A stretch of DNA of 64,000 nt from positions 12,307,304-12,371,303 of the forward strand of contig OY992836.1 of NCBI GenBank assembly GCA_963921425.1. The letters are read 5' to 3'. The DNA comes from Dryas octopetala. Lineage: Eukaryota; Streptophyta; Magnoliopsida; Rosales; Rosaceae. How positions within the stretch are numbered: the stretch's first letter is position 1; each line of letters begins with the position of its first letter. The translations under genes were made by a program, and so were the position numbers. The notes below the pieces were generated by a model. That model had not been told where the DNA came from and searched no databases. It was given only the letters and a program-made list of their open reading frames with translations. Of the stretch, positions 12,122-24,739 are shown piece by piece.

Positions 12122-12752
12122 TTACTTAATAGAGGTGTTTGTTTTATTAAAAAAAGTTAATCAGGGGAATTTTAGAATTTTGAAGGTTTCACCTGATACA
12201 GCTGTTTGCTTTATTTATAAGATTTATATAGTTATAGTCTTATAGATGAACTATATTATAGATCACATCATCACATCATTAAAATAGAGATGACATCCAA
12301 TTATAAAAGTAAGTTAAAATAGTTTATTGACATTTGTATCCCCATAAAACATCCTAAAGACCTAAACCCTATGCAAAAAAACTGAAAACCCTCATTACCG
12401 GTTTTGTCCATCAGCCGCCCGCCACACGAACCTCGCGCCTTCTTCCTCCTCTGTGTCTGCCATTCGGTCCTCACCAGCAAAATCCCAATGAATGTTTTTT
12501 TCGCCACCGCAGAGAGAAAGGTTCCCTCTTTTTCTTTATGCCATTACAGCCTTACATTCTTTCAGTCTTAGCTCAGTTCTCAGCTCACGAAATTCACTCA
12601 GTTTGCTTGGTTTCGCCTATTCCATTGGGTTCCCAGAAAACCCTAAGAAAATCAAATTCAAACTAACAAATTATCAACTTTCTCCTTTCACGTTTTGTTT
12701 TGCAGAAGTTAGTTTCTATATATGTGGTTTTCAATTTACAATAGTGTTTGAA
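12122..12752. other. Upstream region and probable 5' leader of the SDN gene
   Basis: No gene of its own. A pyrimidine-rich acceptor (gttttgcag) near 12704 suggests an intron in the 5' leader of the downstream nuclease gene. The donor was not fixed. Confidence 0.4.
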
Positions 12753-15700
12753 ATGTGGGAAAAGTTGAATGCTTGTGTGAATGTCTAATTGTCAGAGTTT
12801 GTGGTGGATAGGTGCTTGTGGAAATTGTGAAGTTGGCCCAAAAGCGAGGAATGAAAGGTGCTAAAGGAGATTGGAAGCAGTTTTTGAATAGTCATGATAC
12901 CAAGTATGGGGCTAGCATGAGTGACCCAGGAAAGAGGCCAAACAATGATTTGACTGCATTTTTAAAGTCATTCGATAAAGAGGATGATTTGAAGGTAATC
13001 AACTGTGTCCAGTGGTGTGAATATGGAGTTTTAGCTTCTAAGTTTTCTATACTTCTTGATATGATACTTAATTCATATGGTGATTGTTCACCATTTCCTA
13101 ATTTCAGTTTTTGGCTAAAGTTGTACAATGCTATTCAAATCGCCAATCTGTTGAGCAACTGTTCAAGAAATTTTCAGATAATGAATCCCCAGAGCAGGTA
13201 TCTTTTTCTGTCTAAACTTCAGTCATTGGTTGGCTGGGCTTGTAGTTTAAGAGAGGCATGTTGACCAAGTTGTTAAATGCCATTTGATTTTTAATATGCA
13301 CAATTTGTTTGATAGTATTAATTTCTCATGATGGTGGCCGTGCAGAAGCTTGTCCGTTTAACTCTTGAACACCCCCAATATCTATTGGATTATTCATTCC
13401 CATCTCATGAGCAGGTTTGTTGGCAGTAACTCTGCTTAATTTTTGTTTTCAAGTTGCATAAATTTGTGTATGTATTAATATCCTTATGAATCCTTTGTAG
13501 CGAAATCCTTTCTTGCATTTCCGCATTGCTTTAGCTTCTATTAGTATTTCCTATACAGAGTTTGCATTCTCCTGCTATCCTTATGATCCTTTTTGGGTTA
13601 AAGGCTTGTTTGGCAGTGTTGTTGGTCCATATCTATGCTTTCTATTGAAAAATAGAACTGCAATTCATCGAACATAAATTTTGTCGAACAAAACTGTCGT
13701 TTTTGTGCTGTAAATTGTGTTGCGCAAAGGAAATATGATTTGATTCCCATATTATATGTAGCTATCTTACTTTTCATGGCCCTGATTATACAAATTGATT
13801 ACAGAAACTCGTAGCGTTATACCTCTCTTAAATTCAAAATGATATGCTGTGGACATCTTAAGTTTTTGAAATGGCCTTAAGTTTTTACCTGGTCATGTGG
13901 TTTATCTTCCTGTTAACTTGTGTAAATGGCAAAGCAGGACTGGATAGTTACAAAGCCCGGTAAAAAGTCCAAGGGGATATCAAATGAAATGGTTGCTGTT
14001 GATTGTGAGATGGTTCTATGTGAAGATGGCTCTGAAGCTTTAGTAAGGGTGTGTGTTGTGGATCGAAATTTGCAGGTATAGCTGCTCTCCACCTTAGACT
14101 AGATACCTTATTAGCACTAGACTTCTTCGAAGTCCCTTTTCTATAAGTCTTTAAATTTGGACTTTTGCTTTTCAGGTCAAACTGGATGAACTTGTAAACC
14201 CTCACAAAGAGGTTTCTGATTACAGAACTGAGATTACAGGAGTTTCCGCAGCAGATTTGGATGGAGTTACATGTACATTGGCCGATATACAGGTATTAAG
14301 GTTGGTTACAGGTTTTAAGGGATTATTTATCCATTATCATCTTTTACCTGAATCTTTTTGGTGCATATTGTAGAAATGTTTGAAGAAGTTGTTGTCAAAT
14401 GGAACTATTTTAGTGGGACACAGCTTGTGTAATGACCTGCAAGGTAAGCTAACCGTTATTTCTATAAGTCGATATTTGAACCTTTTTCATGTCACAATCA
14501 ACTCATCAAATCTTGTTTTCTTTGTAGTTCTTTGTTTAATTTCTGTTTTATTGTTCATTTTTCTTTTTTTTACAGCATTGAAGATAAATCATGCAAGGGT
14601 GATTGATACCGCATATATTTTCAAGTATTCAGATGGGCCTATTCATAGAAAACCTTCCTTGTATAATTTGTGTAAGGCAAGTTTTAAGAAACTTGCTAAT
14701 CTCACATATACATCAGTCAAATTTTCATATGTTTCTCAGTTTGAAATCTATTAATTAGTCTATGGAATGATTTTGAAATTGAGTTTCAGTTTTTCTTCCT
14801 CCATTTTTAACTGGGAATGACTTGAAATTTTTGAAATTCTTGATTGTCTCAGTGTAGGAAACAAATTATTAATTCTGGCTGTTTTGGATGGTGGTCCAGA
14901 TAACTTGTGATTAATCTCTCTCTCTCTCGCTCTCTCTCTTTTTTTTTTCCTCTTGTTTGGGCATTGCTTTATTTCACTTGGGGGTCGTTTCTATGATCAA
15001 TTTTTAAGAACTTGCATCAGAAAATCACAAGAATGAAAGTAAAGATACCATTGGTTTGGGCTGTTTTAGAGGCATGACTTATTGTTCAATATATCTTTTT
15101 TGCCAGTCTGTCTTGAGCTATGAAGTCCGGAAGCAAGGTTGTCCACACAATTGTCTAGATGATGCTTGTGCTGCAATGAAACTTGTTCTTGATAAGTTAA
15201 AACCTGAAGTTGGTGATACTATTCCCCTACCACAGGAGGATGTGAGTTTTTGCATTTAATTTATGGTTAGTTTTTAAATTCCAATACAGTGCTTTCAGGT
15301 GCATAATTATTGTCTTAATAACTCTCTAAATTGCAGGTACACGAAATAAATATGGCAATGCTACTTCTCCACAGGATACCAATCACAGTGCCTAGTGAAG
15401 AATTGCACAATGCCTTGCCTGGGAACTTTACAATAGAAGTCAAGGTTCAATATATTTCCCTTGTTTTTTTAAATTTTCTACAGAATATCCTGGTTGAGTG
15501 TGTTTTGGAGGTATTCTGTTACTGTTTTACATGCAAAAGACATTCACATATCATATGATGGATACTGAGGAAGATATCTGGAGAAGATATTCACCCCAAG
15601 GGATAATGCTTATTACCCTATTGGTTCAAATGTTTCTTTGATATTTCAAGACACTGAACTATGCAGCTAGGTTGGGATGCTTATTGCATGTTGATAAATT

Positions 15701-16502
15701 GTCTGCGTATCCATGTTTTTCTTTCCCCTCTTCCCTCTTTCTTCCCTGCTTGTTTACTGTGGAGCTAATGTAGTTAATCATTTCCAGAAGCCGTCTATTA
15801 GAGCTCAAGGAGATAAATATTCTGCCTTTGCTATCTTTAAGAATCTACAAGAAGCACATAAAGCATATGAAAAAGTCCAAGGCAGCCAGGAAAAGGTACA
15901 TACTATAATGTATATCTTTTTATTATTCACAATGCTTCATGCATATAAGATTTTATTTATATGTTGTTCTTTTCATTTGAGTAGATTTTCTGGGTATAAT
16001 AATAGTTAAGTTTCATTTGTTTTCTTTTAAGTAATTAGGTATAAGTCTTTCAAGGAACTTGAGTTTATTTGGTTATAAGGAGATATAATGTTGTTACTCT
16101 GTCTTATTGTAGGACTCAGTTGGACGGCCACAAAAGCTTATTGAATTTAAGCTCAGTACGGGCGTAATTGCTAATCTATATGTTCGTAAAATGGCACATC
16201 ATGATTCCTTAGGCCAAGTCTCATCTAAGAGAGCTTTCCAAGTTGAGGAGAGCTCAGGTGTATATAAGAAACAAAAGACAGATCAGAAAATAGAACCGGA
16301 GACAATGGCAGACTTAAAACAGTGTTGCAATCACCTTGAAGAGATAGAAAGATTGAAGAAAGAACAAGAAAAGGTCTCAAAGCAGTGTTGTGATCATTTA
16401 AAAGAGATTGAAGGATTGAAGCAACAACTTAAAAATAGGGAATTTGAAATCTCTACGCTGAATAAGATAGTTTCCAAGTTCCAACAGAACAAGAAGAAAT
16501 AG
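12753..16502 (+). CDS. Small RNA degrading nuclease (SDN family 3'-5' exonuclease)
   Basis: Exons fitting exactly in phase are 12812-12994, 13108-13197, 13346-13414, 13938-14075, 14176-14292, 14374-14443, 14576-14676, 15107-15241, 15337-15444, 15788-15895 and 16113-16502, giving 502 residues from the first. SDNs are DEDD-type exonucleases that trim mature miRNAs. Visible motifs are VAVDCEMV (exonuclease I, D and E), HSLCNDLQ (motif II) and [10 protein letters not shown] (motif III). An RRM-like segment follows, and then a coiled-coil tail rich in K and E. The closest remembered relative is SDN3 (At5g67240), which is next to SKIP2 in Arabidopsis as it is here. The intron after 14676 starts with GC (AAG|GCAAGT). 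The true start is unclear. The ATG at 12753 gives MWEKLNAC, resembling the family N-terminus, but joining it to the first exon would need a 35-nt intron. An in-frame internal ATG near 12851 is an alternative. Confidence 0.85.
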
Positions 16503-17449
16503 AAATAGACTATAACTGTGGCCCTGAACTATATTCTGCTGCTCTGGAAGGCATGCCATTGCTCAAAATGTTGGAACAGAACTCCTCAAATGTGCTGGGC
16601 AGATACATCAGGCCACAAGAAGAAAAGGTTGAAGGTCTCATCTCTGCATTAGGGCTTCCTGTTTGGATCCATTGGGAAGAGTATGGGATTTTGCCTGCGA
16701 TCAATTTTGACTGCTGCTAAATGGGTACAGAATATCCAGCTTCATTTTGACTGTGAAGAGAAATTTTTCAATGATGCAAATTTTAATATGTTCAAGAAAT
16801 GGGTACAGGGATTTTAAATGTCCCAAAAAAATTGAGTTGAACTGTTTCATGTAGCATTAGAATGCAAAAATTGTACGTCTTTTTGCCCATTAAGAAGGCA
16901 CAACTTTTTTTCCAATTTATTATCAAGATATTTATAGTGATGTTTCTTTCACCAGACACCAATTTCAAAGAAGTTTGCCCGGTGAGATGTGGCAAATTCT
17001 CTTGGGATGCAATTCTAGCTAAATGTAGAATGACTAGGGCATTTATTGTTGTAAGTGAAAAAAAAAATTGTGAAAATTTTAGCAGTTCTCAATACAAGTC
17101 ATGATCCTAGAACACTATTTACTTCTCATCTTCCTCATTTCCCTTTTGACCTTTGACGTAGCACAATTGTCCTTAACCTATATCGTCTAGATGTGCTCCC
17201 TCCCCCTTTCCCTTTGTGTTCATTGCTATAACGAGAAATAACACAATGTTGATTGTAAGCAGCCACAGGAGAATAAATTCAATTAACATCTGATTCCTCT
17301 GGTCAAAACAATGAAGTCAATCAACCAACATCAGATTCCTTTTCCAAACTCTTATGTTATCATTTGCTTGGAATGCTTTCTACACTAGTGTTCATTCTGA
17401 TACAGTTTCAAGCAATGGTAAAGCTACCAGCCTAACATGTAACATGGCT
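16503..17449 (+). other. SDN 3' region with an out-of-frame coding-like tail
   Basis: Directly after the SDN stop, another frame stays open to 16720 (about 75 codons). It reads like ordinary protein, for example ALEGMPLLKMLEQNSS and LGLPVWIHWEEYGILP, and is not low complexity. It has no start of its own. It could be an alternative or former C-terminus. From 16721 to 17449 there is only the shared 3' region of the convergent SDN and PTEN genes. Confidence 0.45.
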
Positions 17450-20400
17450 TCAATCACTTTCAAAATCATCATCCCCAAAAGTGAAAACTGAAGCATCAGC
17501 AGCTATTGCCCTGATATCCTCTGCCCCAGTTGAGCCCAGGTTGTGGGCTTCACGGCTCAGGGGAGATTTTCCAGCCCCATCGGTAGTTGGTTTTTTGGAA
17601 GAACCACTCTGTGGGCTATCCTCACTTCCACGTGCTGAAGTCTCAATTTTTTGTGCTGTGTTGTTAGATGCATGATCAGGTGCAGTAAGTCCAACCCCAG
17701 AATTAGCTTGTAATAGCTTGCTCTTTTTATCCCCCGTCTCCTCTCCATCACTATCTGAAAATACATCATCACCATCTTCACTTGGAGGGATTTTACTTTG
17801 ATTGGGATTAGCTGCAACACCATAACTTGAAGCAGAGGCATCACTTGATCTACCCTCAGGTTTTCTACTGGAAGAATCTGCTTTAGGTTTTGTAGGTAAA
17901 GTACCATTATAGTCTACCATCACAACTTCAACCTGAAATCCTGGAGAAGGTAATTTTCTCTGCAAATCACAACCAATGCTTTTTCACAAGCAAGCACCAA
18001 GAAGAAAGAGCAACAGATGGTAGAAAAGGGAGATATGATCAACATTTGACATGCATAAGTAATATTAACTGAAGGTCGCACCATTTACCTTGTCAAAACC
18101 ATCAAGATCATCTGCGTTTAAGATTTTTCTGTTTTCTGTCATTGTATTTAACCAGCTGAAAATTAAGGAAAAGGGAAGAAAAAAAGAAATCATTCTGGCA
18201 GTGTAACCTCTTTCTACATGCATGCACAAAAATATGTATTCCATTGCTTGTACCACACCTCAGCTGACAGCAACTTAAGCAGGTTCCTAATGCATGATGC
18301 AAGTTACAGATGCCCACATTCAAAAATATAAACAAGAGTAAAATAACGGAATCAATATACAGACCAATAGAAATCTCCTTGGCGATCATGGAAATGGATT
18401 TTGAAATCCCCCACTAACTCTGCCAGACCAGGCTCCCCTGGTAAAGCAAAAACCACAATCCCTTTCTTCTGTGCACTGATCCAGAAATCTTCTGGCTAAA
18501 AAATTGAGTAGATGAGCTTAAATCAGAAATTCAATGCATGTTAACATAGGTGTTAAAAAGATCAAATAACAAGCATATCGATTCATATGCAACCATATAA
18601 TTTTAACAAGCATTTACCATTAGATCTTTTGTTTTTGGATGCTTTCTTGATGAGAATAAAATTCCTGTGGATTACGAAACACATCTTGATAAGTGACAAA
18701 ACAATGATGTGTGCAATGCATAGCCACCCTCTAAATGTGGAAAGAGTGAAGAAAAAAATTATATCTGTCGGCATTAAATAAAAAAGAATCCACAGAAATT
18801 TACAGGAATCAACAACAGACATTATACTTGTTGCAACTTGCAAGTTATACAGATTTTACATCATGATCAGGTCTTAAGGTATATCTGGGAATGCATGAAT
18901 ATGCACGGCCTTAAAAGCACACACATAGGCCAAACACTCACATAATGAATCAACACACAAAGAGGAACATCACACACACACACAAACCAAATGAATTAAC
19001 ATCATAGCTTTAAGGATTATATTAATACGCAAGGGTAGTTCTGAGAAGCGCTGTCTGTAACTCAGTACTATGTGCTCATATCATAAATGCTCCTCTTCTA
19101 CCCGAAAAAACTCAACGTCCAAATAGGAAGTAGTTCAGGAAATTAACACTAGCAGAAAAGGATCAATATTTACATATATAACCACAATGCCTCTAGGGAA
19201 ACAAATAATAGCACTGTTACTTTATATATAAATCTCTATTAACGAACAGTGTGATGACTCAAACATCACAATATATTGCAAGAATGATGGTAATGAGTGC
19301 CAGAAGCAATGTCACAGATTACCGTTATGATCAGAGATTGTAATGGAGGGCCTAATCCAATAAGGGCAGTTGTGAAGCCGAAATCCCCTGAGCATGCACC
19401 TATAATATTATAACTTTAGTACTTTCTAAAATGGCGAGTGCGCGTATACACACACACAAGGAGATGATCTAATGATGAACTATGTTGAGAGCTTTAGTTC
19501 AAGACTTGCATATCAACTGTTAAATTAGATATGGATGACTGAGATGCATCTCACCTACTATGCACCTTAACCATTCATATCTGATCAAACAGCTCAGATG
19601 CAAGTCTTCAACTTAAAACTTCAACTTAGGTCCTCATTACAACAACACTGTACACATACACATACACATACATATGCATGTGCATACAAGTAAATGCTCA
19701 GATTGACGCATTTACTATGTTGAGAACTTTAGCTCAAGACTTGCATATCAACTGTTAAATTATATATGGACAACTGAGATGCATCTCACCTACTATGCAC
19801 CTTAACCATTCATATCTGATCCAACAGCTCAGATGCAAGTCTTCACTTAAAACTCCAACTTAGGTCCTCATTACAACAACACTGTACACATACACATACA
19901 CATACACATACATATGCATGTGCATACAAGTAAATGCTGAGATTGACGCATTTACTATGTTGAGAACTTTAGCTCAAGACTTGCATATCAACTGTTAAAT
20001 TATATATGGACAACTGAGATGCATCTCACCTACTATGCACCTTAACCATTCATATCTGATCCAACAGCTCAGATGCAAGTCTTCAACTTAAAACTCCAAC
20101 TTAGGTCCTCATTACAACAACACCGTACACATACACATACACATGCATAGATAATAATGTATGCATGTAAATATAAGTAAATGCTCAGATTGATGCATTC
20201 GGAGAAAGATATAAGAAGAACAATACCTTCGAGGTTGATGATTTTCCCCATTGAAGTTTTTTAAGATATGCTCAAAATATTTGACGTACCTCTAGGAAAA
20301 GCATACAAAAAAATTGTTAATCAAAATCAAGTAAAGAAGTAAAGAACATCAACCTAATAAAGACAGAATCCACAAAAATAATTGACTGACAATCTGACTT

Positions 20401-23131
20401 GGGAGAACCAAAGCCTTTCCATCTACACATCTTTTATGGTTATAATAATTAATGGCCTCCTCAGCAGTAGGGAAGAACTGCAGAGAGATGACAAAGCAAA
20501 AAAAATTATAGTGACAAGTACAAGAACATATAGCCCCCAAATCTTAAGGGTGCTGATTATAGGACTTACCTTCAGGAATAAGAGAAGGCTACAAATCATT
20601 AATCCTGTCCTTCCCATACCAGCTTTACAATGAACAACCACAACATTTTCAATGTCCTCCTTTAACCATGAATGAGCACTTCGACAGAACGATGTAATGA
20701 GTTGGATTGGGGGGCAATTATGATCATCAAATGGGAAACTTGCAGCCTTAAAACATTCAGAGAAGCAAAATATAGAAGAAGCTGTTATTCAACATAACTG
20801 GAAAATAGAAGTGCAGCATTAAAAAGTTAAACCTGTCAATCTATTTGGCATTCTTGATTGTTATTCAAATCCCAATGGAAAGGTAAGATTGACAAAATTT
20901 TCAACTATCTTATTTCTCAATGGTTTCACTATTTAATTGAGATGTGAGTATAAAGTGAAAAACTTCAAAAGCTCTATCAATGATACAGAATTCCTCAATC
21001 TTTTGTGTATAAAAAATGTCAACCATTGAACCTAGCAGCAACAGCATGCCTTGTTTTTCCAATTAGTTCCAAGGTTATACATTTGTGCATATAACAAGAA
21101 CCAGAAGTCTGAGTCAAAAAGTCCCAGAACTTGGTGCACTGACAATGTAATTGACTATGGATATCTAGCACAAAGACAAGTATTTAGGGTATTGTTTTTC
21201 TGCTAATTGATATCCCAAAGCAAACATTAAATCTGCTATTTTTCATAAGTCAGATTACCAAATTCTGATATGTTTTGTTAAGCAAGAACAGAATGCGAAT
21301 GTAAGTGAAATGAAAAACACACCTTCCCCTGAAATCTTGATGCATCATACAATCTCTCTGAACAAAGATTGTACACTTTATATTTTCCCTGAAAAACAAA
21401 TGTCAATTTGAGAGGAACTGTAGACTAAATTATTGGCAAAAGAAACACAGAAGTTTTAATTTAAAAAAAAAAAAAAAAAGGACAGAACCTCAATTGGAGA
21501 TGAGCCAGAAAAATGTAAAACCGTATTCTTAATCCCACATTTTTCTTGTAGTAATTAGTGGAATGCAGTTTTTTCCTGAGAATCTTAACCACATTTTCAT
21601 GTTGCATAAAGTCACAAATTTCAGTCTTCAAAATAAAAAACCAATTCTTACCTTGTGATGAGTTTCAAAAAATTTGATCACCTCTTCCATATGATTTCGA
21701 TAGAAACCCTGCATCAAATTATTTAGTTAATAATTTTACAAATGATACAGATGAGCTTAGCCTATTGAATTTCAAACATATACCACATAATTTTCTTACC
21801 TCAACAAATCCAAAAAAGCCAGAGCTTATATCTCCAGCTGGGAAACCCATAGCAATTATATTTTCAGTAATATATGTCATATCGAAATCAAAACCTCCCT
21901 CCTGTAATTTTAGTGTAATATATGTCAGAAGTGACATTCTTTGAGGGAAACTTGCATGCTTACATTTATTATAGGTATAAACAAAGGTAATAATACATCA
22001 CAAGAATAAAAATGTGAGCAGTTGCAATCAAATGCATTGAACATAACTAACTTCAATAATTTAAATAAGAAAAAAAGGAAAAAAATATTACATGCACACG
22101 CACACCAATTTTGCATGGATTTTTTAAGTGAATACATAATCGATACAATTCCTTGCACAATAGTCTAGATGGTCATCATGACCAAGTATTAGCAGGAAAT
22201 AAGAACTGGACTTCTAATCTTCAAATGCCTTTCAAGCTTCTCTTCACCTAGTATCTTATTATCACAAAATTTTTTCTTTTGTAGAGATTTTAGATATTAA
22301 TGGCCTTTTTTTTTTTTTTATATATATTTCATGATAAGTTGAATAGTAAGGTGGGCTGACTATAAAATAGTCCTAGAAGGAAAAGTCCTGCATCATATAG
22401 TCACCACGGCTAAACCCTTAATCCAACCTATCAGCATTATGTGATTTTGGTGAATTAGTGTTTGTACTCTTTTCAGTCCTTCTTTCTTTTTAGGATATAT
22501 GTTTATGTTATTCGGTTGGCGCTCTCAGAGTCTCGGGAAAGGAAAAAGATCTATGCTTTTCTCATTTTTAGGGAGTAAAGTAAAGAGTACGTTCTATCTT
22601 TATGATAGGAGAGGATTGAAAAGAAATGGCACAATCTTCATGAGTTTTGGCTCTCTCACTTAATGTTATGATTATTTTCTGATTTGAAAATGAATGTTGG
22701 GAATCTGTGATGGAAACATGAAGCAATCGCGATCAAATAAAGGCACATGCTTAAAGCTAGCAGCCTATCCAGCTTCCCCATTCATAACCCCAGACCAGTT
22801 TGCATTCTAACTGAAAATGAAGTGGAGCAACAAAATACTTGAATTTGTTGTTACTTCTACACTCAGCATTATCAATCAAGAAAACAGAAATTGAAGCAGC
22901 CTCTCAACTCTGGTAAAGTACCTGGTATCTTCGTTTGTTTTGAGAGACGATATGGCGTGCCTTGACCTGCACAGCCTTCACTGCACTCTGAGATGTGTTA
23001 AGTAAACCTTTTGTAAAGGATCCAAGAACCCCAGTTACGCCTATTGCATTTTGATTACTATTATCTTGACCAGAGGTAGCGGCTGCAGCGGCAGGAGGTT
23101 GAGCTGACGAGTCATTAGATTTCAAATCCAT
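17450..23131 (-). CDS. PTEN2: PTEN2-type phosphatase (dual lipid/protein phosphatase)
   Basis: Twelve coding exons join in frame to 531 residues: 22922-23131, 21800-21901, 21652-21708, 21323-21388, 20570-20746, 20391-20477, 20227-20291, 19323-19399, 18618-18664, 18365-18495, 18089-18155 and 17450-17959. PTEN removes the 3-phosphate from phosphoinositides. The phosphatase domain has EGGFDFDMTYITENIIAMGF and the P-loop HCKAGMGRTG (CX5R, intact). A C2 domain follows (PYWIRPSITISDH, FWISAQKKG, LPSPGFQVEVV). The tail is acidic and Ser-rich and ends SVFTFGDDDFESD, as plant PTEN2 proteins do. The N-terminal extension is about 70 residues, shorter than the roughly 150 I recall for Arabidopsis PTEN2a/b. 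The ATG at 23131 is the first in frame. Most exon joins keep frame and canonical GT-AG borders, so the gene looks intact. Confidence 0.93.
19479..20190. repeat. Three-copy tandem repeat (about 240 bp) inside a PTEN intron
   Basis: Three units start with 'actatgttgaga' at 19479, 19714 and 19954. Units 2 and 3 are 240 bp apart and nearly identical; unit 1 is more diverged. Each ends in a CA-rich 'acacatacacatacac' run. The array lies within the intron between PTEN exons 20227-20291 and 19323-19399. Confidence 0.9.
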
Positions 23132-23650
23132 TCTGGAACTCAAATGGAGAACCTAACACCACCCAGGTAGAGCATGTATTACTACACATCAAGGAACCAA
23201 GAACCAAGTGTTTGCATTAAAAACCAAAAAAGGAAGAACAATAAGCAAAAGGGTTTCAGGCTTCAGGTAGAAGAAGCTCAACTGTTGGAACCCAGATGAA
23301 AATGAAGATTAACGGGTCATTCAAAACATTTAGACACAAAGCTACCAATGCACTCTCACTCAGAGACATGGGTTAAAGAGTACAATTCAATTTGTTGTTA
23401 AATAATAATGCACCATAGATTACAAGACCCACATAAGAAGATCTGTCAATATTACGAATCTACTCGCATCACCAACCGAATTGATAAATTCAAAAGATGA
23501 TGAGCCAAATTGTAAATGCATATACAAACACGTATGAAATGGGCAATGTGAGAGCACTTACCAGTCACCAAGTCGGGGTTTGATCTCTTTAAGCAGAAGA
23601 TTGTATATCAGCGGAGATCCTTAGCACGCTTTAATAATTTTGTTATTGAA
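23132..23650 (-). other. PTEN 5' leader with a probable intron
   Basis: On the minus strand, CTG|GTAAGTGC ends a putative leader exon at 23562. A plausible acceptor (GTGTTAG) lies near 23153, just before the ATG. The leader exon from about 23562 to 23640 contains no ATG. The exact start of transcription is not visible. Confidence 0.5.
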
Positions 23651-23659
23651 ACGAATGCT

Positions 23660-24739
23660 GCAGAAAAGGGGTGGGGGTGTGCACCACTAGCAAATGAATT
23701 GTTATAGTTATATTCAAACCTTAAGCTGAATTATATTTTTTATTTATATTTCCACTTAAATCCTTTTTTTTTTTTTAGTTCAATAAATCCACGTAGTTTA
23801 AAGAGTTGCAAACTTGCAATTGTTATAATTTGGTTTAATTTGTAATTAAAAACAACACAATTCCGTCTAGATTTTTGATGGAGTGTTGATTGTGACTTGT
23901 GAGACGAATTAAAAGTCGGGCAAAATACGAAGACCAAAAGTATAATGCTCACACGTACCTTAATAAACCAAATTATAAAGATGTAAGTGGAAATCGGACT
24001 AAATTATAAGAATTTAAGTGAAAGTTGAGCCAAACGACATTAATAAAAATATAATTTGGCCTAAATCTTAAATATTAATGTAAAAGCTCAAAACGCTTTT
24101 AATAATAAACTCAGAACGTTAATATCAACACAAAATATAAGTTAAGAGGATCCTATCTGTTATGGTTTATATGTAGTTCCACTAGTTTTGCAATTTTATG
24201 AATTATATAGTGATACATGCCTATCATTGGAAACATTATTAGTGGGGTAATTGATTATGCTTCTTGCGTTGCTTTGTTTTATTCAAAAGAGGAGAGTGAG
24301 ATTTCAACTTTTAGCTTGAATGTTATGGACCTTATGGTAAGTACTCTTTATCATTAAAGTTTTAAGCTCTCACTGACTCTCTTTTTTTTTTTTTTTTTTT
24401 TTTTTGTCGAGCTTATTGCATAAATTGTACATAAGTATGATCTTTATTGTTGTTGGAGCTTATAATATAAATCTAAGAACACATAACTCCATATTCATGA
24501 CAAAAACTCGACTCTTGCATTCTTTCATATGTAATCAAACCCATAATTTTTAGGACAATGCTTGGGTCCTCATGTTTGAGGACCAACCTTGTTCTCATGG
24601 CTAATCAAAACTTGAAAAAATATAGGGTTTCACAATCTATCATCCTTAATAATGGAACAACTTCAAACAAGCACAAACAACAACAATCCAAAGCTCTGAA
24701 AAGTTTTTTTCATTTTTGAAAAATTATAAAATAAATTAC
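23660..24739. other. AT-rich intergenic stretch
   Basis: No gene is seen. It has long T runs near 23770 and 24385. Near 24552 lies 'aggacaatgcttgggtcctc', which resembles the start of the inverted-repeat element at 40.08 kb. Confidence 0.5.
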
